From Notamacropus eugenii (taxonomy: Eukaryota; Chordata; Mammalia; Diprotodontia; Macropodidae), in NCBI RefSeq assembly GCF_028372415.1, contig NC_092875.1:353978225-354042224 (forward strand): a DNA stretch of 64,000 nucleotides, written 5' to 3'. How positions within the stretch are numbered: position 1 is the first letter of the stretch; each line of letters starts with the position of its first letter. The position numbers and the translations under genes were made by a program. Shown piece after piece: positions 55,725 to 64,000 of this stretch. The notes beneath the pieces were generated by a model. The model was not told the DNA's origin. It saw only the letters and a list, made by a program, of their open reading frames with translations, and ran no database searches.

Positions 55725-55875
55725 TAATATGAGTAATAAATATGTTATTATTCTCATTTTACAAAGGAATAAACTGAAACTTAGAGACACTAAGTCACTT
55801 GCCCAAATTTTCTCAACTAGTCAGATGCATAGCAGGGAAACAAACCAGGATCTTGAGTCTAGAGACAGTGCTTTA
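55725..55875 (-). repeat. MIR-type SINE, antisense
   Basis: 'tctcattttacaaaggaata', 'gacactaagtcacttgccca' and 'ggatcttgagtctagagaca'. Confidence 0.6.
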
Positions 55876-56439
55876 GGTTTGTTTGTTTGTTTGTTTTTTT
55901 TCTGACAGCTTAAATATGTCTCCCTGGGTGGTATAAAGGTAAAGTTAAGAGGAAGAAGGAGTCCAGGTCTCACATTTTGGTGAAGGATCAAATTAACAAA
56001 ATTTTCTTGCATATTTTTCAGTTTCCCATTAATAAATCTGAAGCTATATTCATTTCCACATATCTACCTCCTAAAAGAGTGAGACAGATTAATGAGCTAA
56101 TATTTAAATAATGCTTTGTATCTCTCATGATGAAAGTTTCATCATACATACAAATTTTTGCTCTGCCAATTTGTGAATCACTTTTTTTCTTTGTTATGTT
56201 CATTTTCCAAATGAAATATCATAAGGATTCAATCTGGGATAGAGATGGATAAGAGAAATAAGATAACTCCCTTCTCTTTTTCCTTTTCCAGTGCCACCCA
56301 TGGTGTCGGGGTGGGGGAGAGGGTACAGGAGAGAAGAGGAGTCAAAAGGGGAAAGGTGGCTTTCCACAGACAGTACAACAAACTTATGACTAAGCTTCTT
56401 CCTCTTGGCCAGATGTAAGTTCATTAGGAGCAAAGAGTA

Positions 56440-56700
56440 AAAACTTGTTCCTGTGCCGATGTTTTATTCACACTTAAAATTTGGCTCTTTAGTAACAAGA
56501 CAGTTCCAAAATCTGTTTAATTCATTAAAATCTTTGTATTTGTTTTAATTAAGCACCAGCAGAATTCCATTTGCAATAGCATATTGCATTCTTATGTAAT
56601 TAACAAAATCCAGATAAACCTCCCCCACTTTCTTTTGAGGTACTGAAAAATTTGGAAAACAGTACCTGGTGACATTTTGGGTCACTACAGACAATGGGAG
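56440..56700. promoter_or_regulatory. Candidate conserved non-coding element
   Basis: Contains 'tgttttaattaagcaccagc', 'catttgcaatagcatattgc' and 'ttatgtaattaacaaaatcc'. Several homeodomain-type TAATTA cores occur within 60 bases. No repeat or reading frame. Confidence 0.32.
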
Positions 56701-57479
56701 AACATTTATCTTTGGCTGGCAGGAGGGAAGAGACATTCAGTAACTTAAAAAACAATTAAATTACAAAAATACAAATATGTTAAAGCTCACAGTTCAAGGA
56801 TCTCTCAGGAGAAGAGAAAGATAGTTTTATAGTGCTAAAGATGGGAAAGCATATTGAAATCCACAAACTAATTAGAACAAAAAGTTCTGGCTCAAATAGG
56901 AAGCAAACAGGAAGCTGTGTTCTGTGTCACTGAAAATTCTGATTTCCCAATGGTAAGTAAGGGGCCAAGCTGGCCAGAGTGAATCAAACAAGAGTGCATT
57001 CTATTTCCAACTGCATCCAGTTGCCCTCTGAGTGGCATGGTGTCTGTGCCAGCATTTCCTATTATTTGGAAAGCAATCATTGTATTATTCTCATCTTCTA
57101 GGGCTACTATTCCTCGTAGAGCCCCAAACCTCCAAAATGAACAGAATTCAAGAGTCCACAAATCTCAGGCTATTAATACCTTCATTGTTATATCTGTTAG
57201 GCAAAGATACACAAAGATTTCTTGGTGTTCACTAGAATCTTTGTTTCTCCTAAGACCAGAGTAAAGATCAATCAATTTGTAAAGCTAATGCTACTTTCAT
57301 ACTCTATTGGAGACATTAAACAAGGTTTCAACAGGGGGCTGTTTACCGCAAGGAAAAGATTAGTTTGCATTAGTGCTCTGGGTACTGATGGAAAAAGAAA
57401 CTTGCAGATTCTCATTAGAAAAGAACCCCACACCCCCACCAGCCTCACCCAGCCCTGCCATTTTTGTCTCCTCATTTAG

Positions 57480-57735
57480 CTCTGAAAGAGGGTAGTTATA
57501 ATTTCATTGAATATTGGCAGCTGCTGCTGCACACAAAGAAATCAACATGTCAATTTGCCAAATGCATCGCTCCCATCAAATCTGCAGAATATGCATATGC
57601 ACTCCTGATTAGTAGCAAGGGATGCTGTTCCTCATTAGCACTTGTGGGGGTTATTTTGATACATGTTCAGTGAGCAACTCTATTAAACTGAGCTTGGCTG
57701 CTTTCCATTCAGAAGGGGTTCTGTCTTAGACTTTT
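57480..57735. promoter_or_regulatory. Candidate conserved non-coding element
   Basis: Contains 'gaatatgcatatgcactcct', 'gattagtagcaaggg' and 'cctcattagcacttg'. Octamer-like and homeodomain-like cores lie in unique-looking DNA. Confidence 0.33.
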
Positions 57736-58324
57736 AGGCTGACAAGTTAGGTGTAAGTCTTCATCTTACTGCTTCCCCGGTCTTTCACCTTAATATAGTG
57801 ACTATATGATACATATCTTCCAAATGGCAAACAAAATCCCCTCAATATGAAACAGAACCCATGATCACATGGAAAAATGAATTACTTACTGTGCTAAGGA
57901 AATTAAATATATTTTAAATTGAATAGATTCATGAATATGCTAACAAGCCCCAAATAGCATTTAATAATAACAGATCTTGTCTATCCTCTTTTTATCAGGA
58001 ACCCAGTACCTTTAGAGACATTTGTAATAAAGACTGACAGTACCTCTATGAGAGAGGTGGGGAACATTATTATATGTTAGTATCGTCAGACTGTATCTAT
58101 CTATGAGAAATTAACAGATTGCAAAACCATCAATCCATTAATTTTGGCTCTCATCACATTTGATACCAGTCTCTGAACAATGGATATAGCTGTGAGGAAC
58201 AATATTGGGATTGTGAGGACAGCATAAATCAGCTGATTGGTTCTGCTACATACACTTTATATATCTAGGCTTGCCCTGTGTTAACTGTGGAAGCTACCAC
58301 ATGACCTTTATTGTACTGTGGACA

Positions 58325-58450
58325 ACGAGATGTGTAGAAGATAGGACCCTGGATTTGTAATCAGAAGAACTAAGTTCTAATTCAGACTTTACTACTTATT
58401 AGCTGTTTTCTAAAGTCCTTTCTAACTCCTGTGCCTGAGTCGAAATACCT
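58325..58450 (+). repeat. MIR-type SINE, sense fragment
   Basis: 'gaagataggaccctggattt', 'agttctaattcagactttac' and 'ttattagctgtttt'. Head and part of the core only. Confidence 0.55.
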
Positions 58451-59679
58451 CATGTTTTTAAATCTTCACTTCTCTGACACTCATTTACATTTCTCAGCTT
58501 GTCATAGACCACTTTCAAGGAGGACCTCACATTCAGTGATGGAGGGACTAGTGTAGAAGGGAGATATCTGAGCTAGATGAAAAGGCAGAGGCTTACCTTT
58601 GAAAAAAATACATTTGATTTTGGTAACGGAGAAGGAGAAGGAAAAGAACTGCACAGAGACAATCATGGTGAGTTTCTGTTTACCAATAGAGGACAAGATT
58701 CAGCTAGGTCTTGCCCTGAGCTGGTTTACAGTTTGAAAGGATGAGGGGTAAGTTGAAAAGGAGATGGAATAAGAGAAAAGTAACCATCCTAGTAGCAATT
58801 CATGCAATAGAGTGAATCTGTGGGGCTATTACTATATATTGGTCTCAGTGCTGAAAATAGTAAGAATACAACTTCCTGTTTGACTCTGCTTTTAGTCTAG
58901 ACAATTTGTTTTATTTTTCTTTTTAGTTCTCCAAATTGGAAATGAAAAGAGACCAAGTTTTCTGAAGACTCATACAAGTTAGAAATTCAAAATAAAAACT
59001 TTTATAGGTGTATTATATTAGATGTCTCATATGCCGGTAAACAAATATATATGGACTTATTAATTGGGTCTTGGAATTATAGTACAGAAAACTGATTCTG
59101 AGTCCATATTAGTACAAGTATTAGTCCCATTTTCTAAAACTGTAAATTATACTACATGAAGATAATAAAAACATAAGTAATTTGCCTTTTGGATCAAAGA
59201 TACCGTTAGTGTTTTGAGTTATTTTTCTAGTATAAATAATGGGACTGATCGAGCCTATCCCTGTTATGGCTAATGTCACTTTACAAGTGACTGGTTGAAT
59301 TTAGATGTTCGGTCTTTGGTTATATAACAATAAAGTCTTATGTCTCATACAGGCAACATTCCCATGACCTTGGCATCATGCTCCTGGAAATCTTATGAAT
59401 CAGCTCTGGTTCCTCCAAGAGAAACCTAGGCACTGCTCAGCTCTCTCTCAATATTTTGTTTTACTGTGTGTCACATTTAGCATTTGCAGGCTCCTCTAGG
59501 AAACTGAGCTTCCTCTTTCATCAAAGTATAAGGGGCCATATACTGGGCTTTTTGAGCTGAGTTCAGGATTAGGTTCAACTGAGCAGTTGTGACTTCTGAA
59601 AACTATGAACCCTTTGATCTATATGAAAGAAGAGAGAGCTTCAAATGCAAGCAATTAGATTTTTGCTACTTAATCCTAG
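58451..59679. other. Unassigned non-coding stretch
   Basis: No exon or repeat recognised. Confidence 0.4.
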
Positions 59680-59840
59680 GATGAAGAGCTAGAAGAGGCC
59701 TTGGGTACCATCAAGTTCAACCTCTGCATTTCTGAGAGGAGAAAACTAAGGCCTAGAGAAGTGAGAAGACAGGCAGCAAGAGACTTGAGCCTAGGTCTTC
59801 TAACCCCAAATCTAGTATTCTTTCCATTTTAGAGTTCTGT
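59680..59840 (-). repeat. MIR-type SINE, antisense
   Basis: 'ggatgaagagctagaagagg', 'aggagaaaactaaggcctag' and 'cttgagcctaggtcttctaa'. Confidence 0.68.
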
Positions 59841-61189
59841 GATTCCTAATTTGATAGCATTTTAATGAACTTTGTAGTATTTCAAAGGAAGAGGAGAAAA
59901 TTTCTTGAAGAAATGTGTAGAAGAGTCTATAAGTTGGACAGCTTCACATTGTAACCTCTATTTTACTTACTGAATCTGTAGCCTATCATAGGTAAATTGA
60001 TTGAGGGCTGAGAGATCACTGAATTGCTTCAAAAAATTCACTCCTGCAGGCTCCTATGGTAGCCTTTGTGGCATTTTACCCTACAGAGAAATATAATTTA
60101 TTTTCAAATTTCAGAAACACTGTAATTTATCATGACATAGTGGATCCAGGCAGTGCTTTCTGGAAACCTGCTTTTTTTGCCCTCCTTTGGATTCAGAGAG
60201 ACCACACTAAGTCATCCAGTCCCTCAGTCTATTCTCCACAGCTGGTCAATAAGACATCATATCTAAAGAACTGTCTTCATTGTGTTTTCCTGCCATGGTC
60301 CTCCCCTGGCACCATCACACTGGACAATTTCAAACAAAGGAACCCATGAATAGCAATCACTTCTTAATTATCAGTTCAACTAATAGAAAAGGGCCCATTG
60401 CCTTTGTGTGAAGTAGGGCACAATCATTTGAAACACCATCTATAAGAAGGGTTTACCTTTTCATTTGCCTTTAGCTGGTGCCTAATTAAGATCTGGGGCC
60501 ACAATGGCAAATCATGGATATTGATTAATGGCTTTCACAGAAATGGTGAGGGCAAGACTGGCATCTGGTAGACCTGACAGATGCACGAGCCACTCACAAT
60601 GCCCCTACGTCAAGCAATTCAGGGCCCAGAAAGGCAGATTACATGATTAATGAGCCTCAGGCCTCCTCTTCATGTGCTCTGCAGCATCCCTATTTGATAC
60701 AATTCATTAGGCACTTGTTTGGGTCACCATTAGCACACTGGCATGGGCGTGTCTAAGGGTTGTTATAATAACAAGCAAAACGCAAATAAAATGAAAAGCT
60801 GAAAAGAGAGAGAAAGGGGCCTGAAAGGCCAAATGCACCTTGAATCTGTTTTTGTCAATGTCTGTACTGAACATTTGCTTGGCATTTGGTTAAAAAAAAA
60901 AAGGAACATTTGGAAGTTGATAAGCTTGAACTCCCTGCCTATAAAAAGCATTCCTACCGTACATTTTATTAAACTGAACCTATTGATGACAGCTTTATAA
61001 GGTTTTGAAAAGATCATATAAACTGAGAGCTACCAGATATCTCCTTTCTGAAGGCACAGATCCCGCTGTGACTCTACCCCTTGCTACAGTATTCTCTAGC
61101 CCTGTGGCCCTGCTTTGACATTCCCAAGTTCTGTTTCTGTTGCTTCTCCTCATTTGGTCCTTTCCTCTCCTCACTTAGCCCCCACTCCA
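59841..61189. other. Repeat-poor stretch with a CNE candidate
   Basis: No repeat found. A 97-codon open frame (60,056-60,349) shows no family resemblance and has no visible splice or promoter context. It is probably chance. Confidence 0.4.
60360..60800. promoter_or_regulatory. Candidate conserved non-coding element (strongest)
   Basis: Homeodomain-type cores recur: 'cttaattatcag', 'gtgcctaattaagatctggg', 'tattgattaatggctttcac', 'acatgattaatgagcctcag', 'caattcattaggcac' and 'accattagcacactgg'. The sequence is balanced and unique-looking, with no repeat or long frame. This pattern is typical of developmental enhancers, but the call is inference. Confidence 0.4.
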
Positions 61190-61345
61190 GGGATGATGGA
61201 AAGTTCTGACCTTGGACGTTGGAGGACTAGAACACTAGCTATGCGACCTGCGTGATATCACCACAGTTCGACTTTACCATTGGTAAAAAGAAGATAATAA
61301 TGTTCATAGCTTGGGGTGAGAGTTAATGAGTTACTATGAGTGCTT
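61190..61345 (+). repeat. MIR-type SINE, sense, very worn
   Basis: 'ctagaacactagctatgcga', 'aaagaagataataatgttca' and 'gagagttaatgagttactat'. Confidence 0.45.
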
Positions 61346-61446
61346 TTCAGAGAAAAGGGATCCTGCTAACACAAAAATCACAACATGCTGCCTAGAAAGA
61401 TGTTTTTTGTGACATCTTGTCACAAGAATCTCTATGTAGTTTCCAC

Positions 61447-61670
61447 TGCCTTCTCCCTCTCTTTCCTCTTCTCTTTCTGTGCTTCTTGTCTCTCTGGCTC
61501 ATCCTTTGTCTCTATCTTTCACTCTCTGTCTCTATCTCTTCCTGTCTCTGTTTTGTCTCTCTATCTCATTTTCCTGTCTCTGTTTTGTCTATTTTGTTGT
61601 TTCTCTCTCTACCTATCTCTCACTCTCTCTCTCATTTTTCCCTTTCTCTTTTTGCCTTTGTTTGCATATA
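61447..61670 (+). repeat. (CT)/(TCTG)-rich pyrimidine microsatellite
   Basis: Long imperfect CTCT/TGTCTCT tract. Open frames of up to 176 codons in two frames here are Ser/Leu/Phe-rich by-products. Confidence 0.85.
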
Positions 61671-61879
61671 TCTGTATTTTAACTCTGATTTTAAGGGAAC
61701 TGTCCTCATATTACTTAAGAACTCACTTCTTTTCTGAGTTCAGTAGAAATTCAGGAAAGCACATCAAAATGAAACTGTATTCTTTGAGATTGGGGAATAT
61801 CAATTGTACTTTAAAAAAAACCACAACACAAACAAATCCCTCTGATTTTACAAAATTCTTGCTAGGCCAATATGCAGAT

Positions 61880-62060
61880 TTGATAGTGGCTGTCAATAGC
61901 CATGCACCATATTAACATTTTTTACACAAAGCCTGTGTTTGCTCCAGTATTAATATTGACAAAGAAAATGTTGCATCTTTTATTCTGTCCCTATTGCATT
62001 GGAACATTTTACATAAACTTACAGCACAGATGTAACCAATCAGGGCAACCTACTCAAGTT
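61880..62060. promoter_or_regulatory. Candidate conserved non-coding element
   Basis: 'ccatgcaccatattaacatt', 'ctccagtattaatattgaca' and 'aagaaaatgttgcatctttt' in unique-looking DNA. Confidence 0.25.
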
Positions 62061-62099
62061 CCATAGAGAACACTGATGATAATGGAGCTTCCCTTAAAC

Positions 62100-62145
62100 A
62101 CACATGTTCACACACACACAGATCCACACACACACACATCTCATA
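62100..62145 (+). repeat. (CA)n microsatellite
   Basis: Two short CA runs separated by 'gatcc'. Confidence 0.85.
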
Positions 62146-62934
62146 CCACACTGGAAAAAATATGATACCACAGCTTCCATTTTTGTAAACCCAAGAAATG
62201 TGAGGCTGCAAAGGCAGAGGTATAGTCTCTAGTTCTTCCTGGGATTTTTAGAAGGAAATAAAGAGGTAGAAAATAGGGAGGTAGGGAAGAACCCCAGGCA
62301 CCAGCTGCCACTGAGAGCTCTGGTCTATTCATACAAGTTTTGTTCTTTGTTCCAGCCCAAAGCAGTACATTAAAGCCTCATATTGTCTAGGTTTGGCCAC
62401 CATCAAGTACACTCTTTGGAATCTGGTACAAGTGCTTTGTGTAGAGACTGTTGGGGGAAAGGACTGAATATACCTCAGGCTTATCCCACAAGAAATCAAT
62501 ATCCTCAATGAGATCTTTGACTGACTTCAAATCTTATGAGAGTCTCTTTGTAGAAATCAGGATTCCTTGGAAATGAAGTCAGATCTTTCAGACCTTCTAA
62601 GGACTATGATTAACAAGTCAACCTACAAAACTGCCTGAAACTCTGCTCTGAAGTCTAGAAACAGATTTTGCCTACATGAAATTTTGGTTCTATGTTGATC
62701 CTTCTCATCACCTTCCTCCTCATCATCATTCTCCACAAGATGTCATCTTAGTAAGAATTTTCAAACTGTTGACATTTCTCTCCCTACCTCAAACTCTTCC
62801 TCCTGTCCACCAATCTACCATTTTAACAGGACAGGAAAAAGACCCAGTTTATTTCCTAAGCAAGAAGCCAAGGAGTGGCACCTAAAAGTAGTAGCAGGAA
62901 GGAATTACTCTGGGCATAACTTGCCACAGGAACT
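62146..62934. other. Unassigned non-coding stretch
   Basis: No exon or repeat recognised. Confidence 0.4.
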
Positions 62935-63585
62935 GGTTCTGAAGTCCTGGCAACGTGAGTTCTCAGGAAGAGCTCAGCACCCCAGATTCCTTTGAAGGAG
63001 GGACTACATCTCCTCACTCTACTCTAGGACCAGGAAGGCTGCCCACTCTAATTGCGAAGCCTTACTGAATCAGAGCCCACCCAATATAGATATTGAGGCT
63101 GCTGACGTGAGCAAACCATGGGAAGCTCCAAACATTGTGAGGAAATACTTTGGCTTGAGTGGCACTCTGGGAGAAAATCACAAGGCTATAGTAACCCCAG
63201 AGCAAGTCCAGATAAAATTGCAAAGGAAAAAAAATGTCCTGGCCACAAGGACTCTAAGACCTTCTAACAGAAATGAAATAAGAAATTCATCATGGAATAG
63301 ACAGAGAGGAAAGAATGGCAAAGACAATTGATACCTTAGAATAGATAGAAAACCTTACCTAAGGACTAAGTGAACTAAAAATTAGAAAGTGTTAGAAAAA
63401 AATAATTCAATAAGACAAAAAGGCATATTCAAACAAAATCAAGACTGAAAAAAGAAGAAAATCTAAAATACGCTTTATCAAAAATAATTGACCTGGAAAG
63501 CATGCCAAAGAGAGAGAATCTAAGAATTATTGAACTATCTGAAAACCATAGCCAAAAGAAAAATTTGGATATCATTTTCCAAAAA
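62935..63585 (+). mobile_element. L1/HAL1-type 5' region and ORF1 start
   Basis: A 5' UTR-like stretch is followed by a K/E/N-rich coiled-coil relic. It contains 'aaaggcatattcaaacaaaa' and a frame reading KRRKSKIRF, then in the next frame 'DLESMPKRENLRIIELSENHSQKKNLDIIFQK'. The latter resembles the L1 ORF1 segment after the coiled coil (xLENxxRRNNLRIIGLPE). It stops at a microsatellite. Confidence 0.62.
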
Positions 63586-63726
63586 TGTATGTATGTGTAT
63601 ATATTTGTATATGTATGTATATGTGTGTGTGCGCATGTATATGTATGTGTGTATATAAATATATACATATATGTATATAGAGATATATATCTATATCTAT
63701 CTACATAGATATAGATATATATATAT
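63584..63726 (+). repeat. (TATG)/(TA)-type microsatellite
   Basis: Alternating 'tatg', 'tgtg' and 'tatata' units. The Y/I/V/C-rich frames on both strands are its translation. Confidence 0.9.
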
Positions 63727-63734
63727 GAAAATTG

Positions 63735-64000
63735 TTCAGAACTCTTAGAACCGAGAGGATAACTGATTGAAGAAAGCTGATGAGATCACTATGCCTGATA
63801 CAGAGAGAAGATGGCCAAGGACAGAGATTTGGGGAACACCCATAGTTGATGAATATGATCTGCATTCTACAGAAAAGGAGTCTGAGAATGAGTGGTCAGC
63901 TAGGTAGGCGGAGAACAAGAAGATGGTGTCACAAAAACCTAGAAAGGAGAGAGTTTTCAGCAGGGTCAAAGCTGGAGGAAAGCTCAAGAAAGGTGAGGAC
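63735..64000 (-). mobile_element. L2-clade LINE RT region, antisense, cut by the window edge
   Basis: The minus-strand frame (63,987-63,745) reads SFLGFCDTIFLFSAYLADHS, then a 'MGVPQISVLGHLLS' segment. It matches the L2 RT core (family: GFRDTALSWFSSYLSDR...GVPQGSVLGPLLF). It is the best-preserved L2 RT relic in the window and continues beyond 64,000. Confidence 0.78.

Larger units (their letters stand above)
55880..58320. other. Repeat-poor stretch
   Basis: No interspersed repeat is recognised over about 2.4 kb and no exon is convincing. Two candidate regulatory blocks inside are listed separately. Confidence 0.45.

Noticed and set aside
60056-60349. 97-codon plus-strand open frame in the repeat-poor tract
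   Set aside because: No recognisable domain, codon pattern, promoter or splice context. The length is within chance expectation for 64 kb.
61385-61915. Longest open frame in the window (176 codons, plus strand), with a second frame overlapping it
   Set aside because: It is driven by the CT/TGTCTCT microsatellite. Composition is Ser/Leu/Phe-rich and frames are open in parallel, with no domain.

Overview
The window is nuclear DNA of a mammal, almost certainly a marsupial. The repeats show this: tRNA-headed CORE/MIR-type SINEs with two different LINE-derived tails, an RTE-clade LINE with a related SINE fragment, half-L1 (HAL1-type) elements, and abundant old L2 and L3/CR1 LINEs. I identified families from remembered consensus features, without a database. 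I found no host protein-coding exon, rRNA, tRNA gene or CRISPR array. Every longer open frame I examined is a transposon relic or a microsatellite shadow. The window reads as intergenic or deep intronic DNA.

Layout. 1-6.8 kb: MIR-type SINEs and an antisense L3/CR1 LINE that carries a solo LTR (TG...CA ends, 6-bp target duplication) and an inverted L1 piece (14/15-bp duplication). 6.1-12.9 kb: a three-layer nest in which an L2 3' end is split by a nearly complete RTE LINE (9-bp duplication), which is itself split by a HAL1-type element. 13.5-25.1 kb: L1 ORF1-type sequence, then a hAT transposon with a Buster/ZBED5-like transposase relic, then L1 ORF2-type sequence. A poly(A)-tailed processed copy of a retroviral transcript sits in the right terminal repeat of the hAT, flanked by a perfect 16-bp duplication. 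Its 3' LTR is the same family as the solo LTR at 1.8 kb. 25.1-29.6 kb: L3/CR1, then opposed and nested L2 elements. 29.6-37.3 kb: mostly unassigned, with microsatellites, an RTE tail and a small hAT element. 37.3-39.8 kb: a second HAL1. 40-50.6 kb: L3, MIR, a MIR/hAT/SINE nest and a long antisense L2. 52-55.7 kb: an L3/CR1 with two nested antisense L2s. 56-62 kb: a repeat-poor tract with several AT-rich, homeodomain-site-rich blocks that could be conserved non-coding elements. 62.9-64 kb: L1 ORF1-type sequence, a microsatellite and the edge of an antisense L2.

There is no operon or pathway here. The main content is a readable insertion history with several target-site duplications. The most unusual item is the LINE-style retrocopy of a retroviral RNA at 19,377-20,520, which includes a GC-rich segment of unknown origin. 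The candidate regulatory blocks between 56 and 62 kb are second, but sequence alone cannot confirm them.
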